Assembly: GCA_005880525.1 (NCBI GenBank)
Contig: VBFW01000012.1
Location: 1-13,844, forward strand
Direction of reading: 5' to 3'
DNA from: Chloroflexota bacterium
GTDB taxonomy: Bacteria > Chloroflexota > Dormibacteria > Dormibacterales > Dormibacteraceae
DNA length: 13,844 nucleotides
Numbering within the stretch: the stretch's first letter is position 1; every line of letters begins with the position of its first letter. The position numbers and the translations under genes are program-made. Under the pieces are notes generated by a model. That model was not told where the DNA came from, ran no database searches, and saw only the letters and a program-made list of their open reading frames with translations. This document shows, piece after piece, positions 6,284 through 12,567 of this stretch.

Positions 6284-7284
6284 CCACCGCGCAAAGCGAG
6301 ACCGGCAGCCTCTACGACCAGATCAAAGAGCTCCTCGACGCCAACCAGGAGATCCTGATCTTCGGTCACAAGGACGCCGACGGCGACACCCTCGGCTGCA
6401 GCCTCGCCTTCGCGGAGGCTTTGCGCACGGCGGGCAAGCACGTGTGGGTGCTCATCCCACATCCGCTCCCGGACATGTACTCGTTCCTGCCTGGATTCGG
6501 TGACATTCACGAGGGCCCACCAAGCGGTGTCGAGCCCCAGCTTGTGTTCTTCTTCGACTCGGGCAACCTCGAGCGCTCTGGCAGCAGCGTGAAGCACATC
6601 GCGTCACACGCGACCATCGTCAACATCGACCATCACCCGTCCAACTCGCGCTTCGGCGACGTAAACGTCATCGATCCCAATGCATCAGCGGTCGGGCAGA
6701 TGGTGATGGAGATGCTCGACCACTTCGGATACCGAATCACACAGACGATCGCGACCAACCTGTACGTGGCGCTCCTCACCGACACCGGCGGCTTCCGTCA
6801 CGAGAACACAACGGTGCATGCGCTCGAGGACGCGGCGAGGCTGGCGAGCCTGGGGGCCGACCCGGGTCAGATCGCGACGATGGTCTACAAGATGCGGCCG
6901 GAGACGACGCTAAAGCTGAGCGGTCAGGCCCTGGCCACGATGCGAGTGGAGATGCAGGGCCGCCTCGCGTGGGCCAAGGTCACCAAGCGCATGCTGCGCG
7001 AGGCGAACGCCGTGATGGCCGAGTCGGAAGGCATCATCGACACGCTCAACTCGATCGCCGGGTTGGAGCTCGCGATTCTCTTCAAAGAGGTGCAGAGGGA
7101 CCTGACGAAGATCAGCGTGCGTAGCCGGGGCGCGGTCGACGCCGCCGCGATGTGCGCGCTGTTCGGAGGTGGCGGACACATCCGGGCCGCCGGCGCCGAG
7201 TTCGACAAGCCCATGGACGAGACGGTGAAGATCGTTCTGGCCACGGCCAAGGAGGCGATCCTTGCCGCCTCAGCCAAGGCCTGA
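6280..7284 (+). CDS. nrnA: DHH-family phosphoesterase, NrnA-like (oligoribonuclease / pAp or c-di-AMP phosphodiesterase)
   Basis: DHH-DHHA1 enzymes of this type degrade nanoRNAs, pAp or linear and cyclic dinucleotides in the cytoplasm, using two metal ions. Mycobacterial operons also have such a gene directly after rbfA. Numbering from ATA 6280 gives 334 residues. Motif I GHKDADGD is at 29-36 (metal ligands H30, D34, D36), motif II D93 in DSGN, the DHH motif at 117-119, D168 in TDTGGF, and the DHHA1 substrate motif GGGGH at 296-300. Starting at the first conventional codon (TTG 6421) would delete motif I, so the start must be upstream. The only well-placed candidate is ATA at 6280, behind AGGAGG and overlapping the rbfA stop. 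A base error in an original ATG is equally possible. Precise substrate is not determined. Confidence 0.88.
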   Translation: MATAQSETGSLYDQIKELLDANQEILIFGHKDADGDTLGCSLAFAEALRTAGKHVWVLIPHPLPDMYSFLPGFGDIHEGPPSGVEPQLVFFFDSGNLERSGSSVKHIASHATIVNIDHHPSNSRFGDVNVIDPNASAVGQMVMEMLDHFGYRITQTIATNLYVALLTDTGGFRHENTTVHALEDAARLASLGADPGQIATMVYKMRPETTLKLSGQALATMRVEMQGRLAWAKVTKRMLREANAVMAESEGIIDTLNSIAGLELAILFKEVQRDLTKISVRSRGAVDAAAMCALFGGGGHIRAAGAEFDKPMDETVKIVLATAKEAILAASAKA

Positions 7285-8176
7285 GCCTTCGCGCTTCACC
7301 CCCGGGGTCCTCAACATCGACAAAGCGGCCGGTGAGACGTCCTTTTCCGTGGTGCGCCGCCTTCGCCGGCTGACCGACGCGCACCGAGTGGGTCACGCGG
7401 GCACGCTCGACCCCCTGGCTACCGGCGTCTTGCCGATCCTTTTCGAGTCTGCCACGCGCCTCGCGGACTTCGCGCTCCGCCTGCCCAAGATCTACGTCGC
7501 CGACATCCACTTCGGGTTCACGACCGCCACCGACGACGCCGAGAGCGAGCTGCAACCGGTGGGTGACGCGGGCGCGCTGACGGTGAGTGATGTCGAGGAA
7601 GGCCTGGGCGCTTTTCGCGGCCGGATCATGCAGGAGCCGCCTGCGTTTTCTGCCGTGAAGATCGAGGGCAAGCGCGCATACAAGCTGGCGCGACGCGGCG
7701 AGGAGCCGAAACCGAAAGCGCGCGAGGTCGAGGTGTACGAGGCCAGGGTGCTCGACTTCACGCCAGGGTCGGAGGCCGTGGCGCGCGTACAGATCCGCTG
7801 CGGCAGCGGCACCTACCTGCGGTCCATCGCGCGCGACCTGGGCCGCCAACTTGGAGTCGGCGGCTACCTTGGCCGCCTTGTGCGCACGGCCTACGGCCCG
7901 CTCGAGATCGACTCCGCGGTGAAGCTCGATGCCCTCACGAGTGCCGACGAGGTGCGGGATCTGCTGCTTCCGGCCGAGGTCATACTGCCCGACATGCAGC
8001 CGGTGCGACTCAACATCGAGCAGGAGGCGATGGTGCGGCAGGGCCGCGCGGTGCGCGTGCTGCCCGAACCGGGACCGGGCCGACTGCGCGCGCACGACGC
8101 GGGCGGAAGGCTGATCGCGCTCGGCCACACCGACCCGCTGCGCCGCACTTTCGTGCCGGAAAAGGTGTTGTCCTGA
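7262..8176 (+). CDS. truB: tRNA pseudouridine(55) synthase TruB
   Basis: TruB converts U55 of the tRNA T-loop to pseudouridine. The start is TTG 7262, with AAGGAGG at 7249-7255 six bases before it; no ATG or GTG precedes the conserved N-terminus GVLNIDKAAGETSFSVV. The gene overlaps nrnA by 23 bases. The catalytic motif GHAGTLDPLATGVL places the nucleophile Asp at residue 50. Other family motifs are IMQEPPAFSAVKIEGKRAYKLARRGE and the CGSGTYLRSIARDLG block. A short C-terminal PUA-like region begins around residue 245. The length of 304 residues is normal. The stop TGA overlaps the inferred CTG start of ribF. The identity is secure. Confidence 0.95.
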   Translation: MPPQPRPEPSRFTPGVLNIDKAAGETSFSVVRRLRRLTDAHRVGHAGTLDPLATGVLPILFESATRLADFALRLPKIYVADIHFGFTTATDDAESELQPVGDAGALTVSDVEEGLGAFRGRIMQEPPAFSAVKIEGKRAYKLARRGEEPKPKAREVEVYEARVLDFTPGSEAVARVQIRCGSGTYLRSIARDLGRQLGVGGYLGRLVRTAYGPLEIDSAVKLDALTSADEVRDLLLPAEVILPDMQPVRLNIEQEAMVRQGRAVRVLPEPGPGRLRAHDAGGRLIALGHTDPLRRTFVPEKVLS

Positions 8177-9078
8177 AGACACACCTCGGGCTGCCGGTCA
8201 GCCACATCGGTCCGGTCGCCATCACCATCGGCAGCTTCGACGGCGTGCATCTCGGCCATGCCGACGTCATCCGCCGCACAGTCGCGGCCGCTTCGCAGTC
8301 GGGCGCCGCTCCCACTCTCATCACTTTCGAGCCACATCCGCGCTGCGTGCTGGACCCTGCCAACTGCCCTCAGTCGATCACCACGCTGCAGGAGAAGCTG
8401 GCGCTGCTCGAGGCGGCGGGCGTGGAGCACGCCATCGTGCTCAGATTCGATCGGGCGCTCGCGAGCCTTGGGCCGCAGGAGTTCATCGAAATGCTCGGCT
8501 CGCGGATGGACATCAAGCACTGGGTCATCGGCTTCGACTTTGCCTTCGGCAACCAGCGCAGAGGCAACGCCGCGTGGCTGCGCGAGCACGGCCACGAGGT
8601 GGATGTCGTTCCGCCCTTCACGTTCGAAGGAAAAGCCCTGCACAGCTCCGACATCAGGCGCCTCATCAACATCGGCGACGTGCACGAGGCCAACCGGCTG
8701 CTCGAACGCGAGTACGCGATGGCCGGTCCTGTCGAGGCCGGCGACCAGGTGGGCCGGCGCCTAGGCTTTCCCACTGCCAACATCGCGGTCGAGCCCAACA
8801 AGCTGATCCCGGCGCTGGGCGCCTACGCAGGCCGGGCCATCACCGACGGAAAGGAGTTCGTCGCCGCGCTTTCGGTTGGCTACCGGCCGACCTTTGGCGG
8901 CACGCAGCTCCGCGTGGAGGCTTTCCTTCTCGATTTCGAAGGCGACCTGTACCAGCACCGCCTGGATCTTCGATTCATTCGCTACCTGCACCCCGACATC
9001 AGGTTCGACAGCCCTGCGGAGCTGGTGGTGCAGCTCAAGCGCGACGTGACCGACACTCGGCGGATCGTCCAGCAGTGA
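8173..9078 (+). CDS. ribF: Bifunctional riboflavin kinase / FAD synthetase RibF
   Basis: RibF phosphorylates riboflavin to FMN and adenylylates FMN to FAD. The N-terminal nucleotidyltransferase motif GSFDGVHLGH is at residues 20-29 when counted from CTG 8173, with FAFGNQRRGN and the SSDIRRLI stretch further on. The flavokinase domain shows RRLGFPTANI (T201 and N203 as ATP/Mg contacts), GAYAG, SVGYRPTFGG, and VEAFLLDFEGDLY. The first ATG (8245) would cut the essential GSFDGV strand, so the true start is upstream. CTG 8173, overlapping the truB stop as CTGA with a weak AAAGG (8161-8165) 7 bases before, is the best candidate and gives 301 residues, near the family norm. Its product supplies flavin to the two flavoenzymes encoded next. 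Function is certain; the exact start is not. Confidence 0.93.
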   Translation: MKTHLGLPVSHIGPVAITIGSFDGVHLGHADVIRRTVAAASQSGAAPTLITFEPHPRCVLDPANCPQSITTLQEKLALLEAAGVEHAIVLRFDRALASLGPQEFIEMLGSRMDIKHWVIGFDFAFGNQRRGNAAWLREHGHEVDVVPPFTFEGKALHSSDIRRLINIGDVHEANRLLEREYAMAGPVEAGDQVGRRLGFPTANIAVEPNKLIPALGAYAGRAITDGKEFVAALSVGYRPTFGGTQLRVEAFLLDFEGDLYQHRLDLRFIRYLHPDIRFDSPAELVVQLKRDVTDTRRIVQQ

Positions 9079-10205
9079 CCTCGGTCGTGGTCATCGGCGG
9101 CGGGATCGCCGGCTACTGCGCCGCGCTCGGGGCTCGGCGGGAAGGCGCGGAGGTCACAGTGGTCGCGAAGGCGCCTGGCGCCACGGCGCTGTACGCAGGC
9201 GCGATGGAGGTCGTGGACGACCTCGAGGCACTCCTCAAGAACGAGCCGCATCATCCCTTCAGCCGCCTGCGAATGGACCCGGTGCGATTGAGCACCGAGC
9301 TGGACACCGCGATCCCGGCCCTGCTGCTCGCTCTCGAAAGAGACGGGTTGAAGGTCGAGGGCGGATGGCGCGCACGCGGCTCTTACGCCGACATACACGG
9401 GCTCGCGCGCCCGGCCAACGTCGTTCCGGCCACTGTCGCCGGCGGGGAGCTGAAGGGTCTGGTTGGCCGCCGGGTCACTGTCGTCGGCGTGCGCGAGGTG
9501 GGGGATTACGACGCCGCATCGACGGCGCAGGCTCTCAAGGAGCTGCACAACGTGGAGGCGACGCCGGAAGAGGTTTCCATCACCGAGCTGCCGGCCGGGG
9601 CGGCGCTCACCGACCTTTACGGACGCCGCGCGCCTGCACTGACAAACACCCGGGGACTGGTCGCGTATCCGCCCGGGCTCACCAACCTGCCCGACGGAGG
9701 CTTCGAGCTGCTCGCCTCACCGCCGTCTCCACACGGATGGCGGCTGCAGCAGGCGATCGGCCTGGGCGCGGTGCGCGCAGAGGTGGATGGCGTGCAGGTC
9801 GATGGGGCGCGGATCGTCGCCGCGAAGGCGGCTGAGAAGGCGTTTCGCGCCAATGCGTTCGTGCTGGCGACGGGCCATTACATCGGCGGCGGGCTGCGCA
9901 AGGACGGCTCCACATCCGAGCCGCTCCTGAACCTGGGCGTCTTTCATGAGGGCAAGGCGGTTGCGACGCTGGGCACTCGCCTGGAGCACCTGGACTACCT
10001 CGAACCGGCGCAGGAGTTTCGCTCAGGGCTGTCGACCGATGAGCGTCTTCGCCCGCTTGACGACGCCGGGCGCGCGCCGTTCGAGAACCTGTTCGCCGCA
10101 GGCGCGGTGCTGGGTGGCTATCACTACGCAGGGCCGTGCGGATTCGGCGTCCCCATCCTCACCGGCTGGCTGGCCGGGCGGTTCGCCGCACGCTTCGGAC
10201 GCTGA
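9075..10205 (+). CDS. glpB: GlpB-like anaerobic glycerol-3-phosphate dehydrogenase subunit B
   Basis: GlpB is the flavin subunit of the GlpABC complex, which oxidises sn-glycerol 3-phosphate to DHAP and passes electrons to the membrane quinone pool. GTG 9075 overlaps the ribF stop (GTGA), and the protein starts directly with the dinucleotide-binding strand VVVIGGGIAG (G8, G10, G13). A GATALYAGAMEVVDD stretch resembles the GlpB segment after the Rossmann helix. LATGHYIGGGL and the C-terminal GAVLGGYHYAGPCGFGVPILTGWLAG also fit the family. At 376 residues it is shorter than the E. coli protein (about 420). No glpA or glpC is nearby, so it may act with distant partners or have a different role. 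Its neighbours suggest glycerolipid precursor metabolism. An unspecific FAD-dependent oxidoreductase is the alternative call. Confidence 0.78.
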   Translation: MTSVVVIGGGIAGYCAALGARREGAEVTVVAKAPGATALYAGAMEVVDDLEALLKNEPHHPFSRLRMDPVRLSTELDTAIPALLLALERDGLKVEGGWRARGSYADIHGLARPANVVPATVAGGELKGLVGRRVTVVGVREVGDYDAASTAQALKELHNVEATPEEVSITELPAGAALTDLYGRRAPALTNTRGLVAYPPGLTNLPDGGFELLASPPSPHGWRLQQAIGLGAVRAEVDGVQVDGARIVAAKAAEKAFRANAFVLATGHYIGGGLRKDGSTSEPLLNLGVFHEGKAVATLGTRLEHLDYLEPAQEFRSGLSTDERLRPLDDAGRAPFENLFAAGAVLGGYHYAGPCGFGVPILTGWLAGRFAARFGR

Positions 10206-10209
10206 ACCG

Positions 10210-11571
10210 ATGCGAACAGAGGTCGAGAAGATCGTCGGAGCCGCGGCCGTGGACGAGCGTCCCGTGCGCGACCTGTGGCCGGCCGCGACCATGGCCGAGC
10301 GGGCCGGCGAGACCCCCGAACGCGTGCTGGTGGCACGGCCATCCGGACGCGAGCAGCTGGCCGCCATCCTTCGCTGGGCGACGGCCAACGCGGTGATGGT
10401 GACCCCGATGGGCGGCGCCAGCGGTGTGTGCGGCGCCCTCGCGCCGAAGCGCGGCGAGCTCGTGCTCGACATGGGTGGGTTGGATCGCATCCTCGAGATC
10501 GACGAGGTCAACCTCACATGCCGGGTCGAATCCGGTGTGAACGGGATGACCCTGGAGAAGACGCTCAACGAGAAGGGCTTGACCCTCGGCCACTATCCGA
10601 GCTCACTGCCGGGCACGACGATCGGCGGCCTGGTGTCGACTCGATCCTCGGGCCAGGAGTCGAGCCGCTACGGAAGCATCGAGGACATGGTCCTGAGCCT
10701 GGCGGTCGTTCTTCCCGACGGCACGTTCGCGGCGCCTCGGCCCGGTCCGCGGTCGGCGGTCGGTCCCGCGCTGCACGAGCTCTGGCTTGGGGCCGAAGGC
10801 GCCCTGGGCGTGGTCCTCGGCGCCGTGCTGCGCGTCCACCGCCTGCCCGCGTCGGTCATCGGCCGCGGGTACTCGTTCAGCCGGTTGGCCGAGGGCCTCG
10901 AGGCGATGCGGCACGTGATGCAGTCGGGCATGAGGCCGCTCGTGATCCGCCTCTACGACCACGAGGACTCGGTCTTCAACCGCTACGAGGTCAGCGAGCG
11001 CGAATGCGTGCTGGTGATCGCCACCGCCGGCGAGGAGGAGGTGGCGCAGGCCGAGGCCAAGGTCGTGGAGCGGCTGACGGCGGGCGCGAAGGACCTGGGC
11101 GAGGATCCCTGGCGCAGGTGGCAGGAGCACCGCTTCGGGCTTTCTGCGGAATGGCTGAAGGGAGTCCTGGAGCCGCCCGGCTCGTACGTCGACACGATCG
11201 AGCTCGCGGCGCCATGGACCGTGCTGCCACTGCTTCACGAGTCGGTGAAAACCGCAATAGCGGTCGGGGGAGTGGCGTTATGCCATTTCAGCCACGCATA
11301 CGAGCAGGGCTGCTGCGCCTATTTCTCGTTTGCGGGCGCGGCTGATAGAGAGGAAGACGCGCGTGCGGCTTACAGCCGTGCGTGGGAGGGAGCCATGAGC
11401 GCGGCGCTCGAGATGGGGGCGACCATCAGCCATCACCACGGCACCGGCCGGGCGCGGGCACGCTGGGTGGCCGACGAGATGGGTGGCTGGATGCACGTGT
11501 GGCGCTCGGTGCGCGAAAGCATCGACCCTGCGGGCATCATGAACCCGAACGCGATGGGAGGGAGACGTTAA
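10210..11571 (+). CDS. FAD-linked oxidase, alkyl-DHAP synthase (AGPS) type
   Basis: This protein belongs to the VAO/PCMH flavoprotein family. Animal AGPS exchanges the acyl chain of acyl-DHAP for a fatty alcohol, making the first ether bond of ether lipids. The start is ATG 10210, four bases after the glpB stop; 453 residues. The FAD pyrophosphate loop is at about 67-75 (MGGASGVCG), followed by LDMGGLDRILEIDEVNLTCRVESG and GHYPSSLPGTTIGGLVSTRSSGQ. Residues thought to be catalytic in AGPS have clear counterparts: R247 in the VIRLYDHEDS stretch, Y371 in CCAYFSF, and the triple histidine 408-410 in ISHHHGTGRARARW. The C-terminus IDPAGIMNPNAMG is typical. From memory, M. tuberculosis has a comparable flavoprotein next to a diacylglycerol kinase (Rv2251-Rv2252). 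A glycolate- or lactate-oxidase-like role is less likely given the HHH motif. Confidence 0.83.
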   Translation: MRTEVEKIVGAAAVDERPVRDLWPAATMAERAGETPERVLVARPSGREQLAAILRWATANAVMVTPMGGASGVCGALAPKRGELVLDMGGLDRILEIDEVNLTCRVESGVNGMTLEKTLNEKGLTLGHYPSSLPGTTIGGLVSTRSSGQESSRYGSIEDMVLSLAVVLPDGTFAAPRPGPRSAVGPALHELWLGAEGALGVVLGAVLRVHRLPASVIGRGYSFSRLAEGLEAMRHVMQSGMRPLVIRLYDHEDSVFNRYEVSERECVLVIATAGEEEVAQAEAKVVERLTAGAKDLGEDPWRRWQEHRFGLSAEWLKGVLEPPGSYVDTIELAAPWTVLPLLHESVKTAIAVGGVALCHFSHAYEQGCCAYFSFAGAADREEDARAAYSRAWEGAMSAALEMGATISHHHGTGRARARWVADEMGGWMHVWRSVRESIDPAGIMNPNAMGGRR

Positions 11572-11574
11572 GGA

Positions 11575-12507
11575 ATGGCAGGCGAACCTGTTCTGTTCAT
11601 CGTCAACCCTGCTTCCGGCGGGGGCAAGACCGCGCACGACTGGAAGGCGATCGAGTCGTGGCTGCCGTCGACCGGGCTCAGGTTCGAGACCGCGTTTACG
11701 ACGCGCCCGATGGAGGCGGTCGACATCGCGAAGAACGCAGTGCGTCAGTCGCGACCGGTCGTCGTAGCCGTCGGAGGCGACGGCACCCTCAATGAGGTAG
11801 TCAACGGCTTCTTTCACAACGGCGCGCCCATCCCGACCACCTCGCGCATGGCCATGGTGCCGCTGGGCACCGGGGGTGACTTCCGGCGGACGCTGCGCAT
11901 CTCACTCGACCCTCGTCAGGCGGTACAGGTCGTCACCTCGGGAGTGCCGCGGCGCCTCGATGTGGGCTGCGTGACGTACCAGGGCAACGACGGCAACACC
12001 CAGGTGCGGCACTTCATCAACATCGCCGACGCGGGGTGGGGCGGCGAGGTCGTCCGCCGCGTCAACTCGGGCAAGAAGCGCTCGGGCGGCGCGACATTCA
12101 CGCTCACCGCGCTCATGACGCTGCTCGCGTGGAAGAACAAGCCGATGCACGTGATCATCGACGGCGAGGCGCACGACGTGGTCGCGCAGCAGGTCGTCGT
12201 CGCCAACTGCCAGTACTTCGGCGGTGGAATGCGCATGGCGCCCAACGCCTCACCGACGGACGGCGTGTTCGATGTCATCGTCATCGGCAACGCAGGCAAG
12301 GTGGAGAGCCTGCGCGGCATGAGCCGGATTCGTGAGGGCAAGCACCTCGACGAACACAACCCGAAGATCACTGTGATGTACGGCAAGCGAATCGAGGTCA
12401 CTTCCACCAAACCGGTGCGCATCGACATCGACGGCGAGGACCCGGGCATGCTGCCCGCGATGTTCGAGATCCAGCCAGGCTCGATCGAGTTCCTAACTCC
12501 GCGGTGA
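11575..12507 (+). CDS. Diacylglycerol / lipid kinase (DAGK catalytic domain)
   Basis: Members of this family (DgkB, YegS, mycobacterial Rv2252) use ATP to phosphorylate diacylglycerol or related lipids at the membrane surface, returning them to phospholipid synthesis. ATG 11575 is four bases after the preceding stop, with GGGAGGGAG upstream inside the last codons of the AGPS-like gene. Motifs in the 310-residue protein are FIVNPASGGGKT (8-19), the ATP-binding GGDGT at 67-71, and PLGTGGDFRR starting at 96. The last usually reads GTxND, so the Asn is replaced by Gly101. The C-terminal lobe has QQVVVANCQYFGGGMRMAPNASPTDGVFDVIVI and ends with IDIDGEDPG, all typical. No signal peptide or membrane segment is seen. 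Substrate (diacyl, alkyl-acyl or sphingoid lipid) cannot be told from sequence. Confidence 0.88.
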   Translation: MAGEPVLFIVNPASGGGKTAHDWKAIESWLPSTGLRFETAFTTRPMEAVDIAKNAVRQSRPVVVAVGGDGTLNEVVNGFFHNGAPIPTTSRMAMVPLGTGGDFRRTLRISLDPRQAVQVVTSGVPRRLDVGCVTYQGNDGNTQVRHFINIADAGWGGEVVRRVNSGKKRSGGATFTLTALMTLLAWKNKPMHVIIDGEAHDVVAQQVVVANCQYFGGGMRMAPNASPTDGVFDVIVIGNAGKVESLRGMSRIREGKHLDEHNPKITVMYGKRIEVTSTKPVRIDIDGEDPGMLPAMFEIQPGSIEFLTPR

Positions 12508-12512
12508 TAAGA

Positions 12513-12549
12513 CCCCTCCCCACCGCAGTGGGGAGGTCGGGAGGGGGCG
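12513..12549 (-). repeat. REP-like palindromic element, copy 2 (inverted relative to copy 1)
   Basis: CCTCCCCAC (12515-12523) pairs perfectly with GTGGGGAGG (12528-12536) around the loop CGCA. On the minus strand the element reads a CGCCCCCTCCCGAC head followed by the hairpin, matching copy 1 at 3922-3955 in order and composition (19 of 20 bases across 12530-12549). Loop and inner stem differ between copies, with the base pairs preserved. It fills most of the gap between the lipid kinase and the GGT gene. No T-run follows, although the hairpin could still weakly terminate or protect the upstream mRNA. Confidence 0.7.
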
Positions 12550-12555
12550 GCGAGT

Positions 12556-12561
12556 TAGCCT
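12556..12561 (+). promoter_or_regulatory. Candidate -10 element for a leaderless GGT-family transcript
   Basis: TAGCCT (12556-12561) fits TANNNT and ends 6 bases before the GTG at 12568, the spacing expected if transcription begins at the start codon. No recognisable -35 is present, since that position falls in the palindromic repeat. Only GAGGG lies between, too close for normal Shine-Dalgarno spacing. Confidence 0.3.
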
Positions 12562-12567
12562 GAGGGT

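Noticed and set aside
6421..7284. DHH protein starting at TTG 6421
   Set aside because: This start removes the metal-binding motif I, and the reading frame continues upstream with good family similarity.
7112..8182. Minus-strand frame opposite truB (356 codons)
   Set aside because: Shadow of truB and the end of nrnA; composition biased and no domain seen.
8574..9074. Upstream extension of the glpB frame to an ATG inside ribF
   Set aside because: The extra 167 residues are Arg/Pro-rich shadow sequence of ribF. The dinucleotide-binding strand begins right after GTG 9075.
12513..12549. Intrinsic transcription terminator after the lipid kinase gene
   Set aside because: The hairpin is strong but no T-run follows, and a related copy occurs before infB, so a dispersed repeat explains it better.
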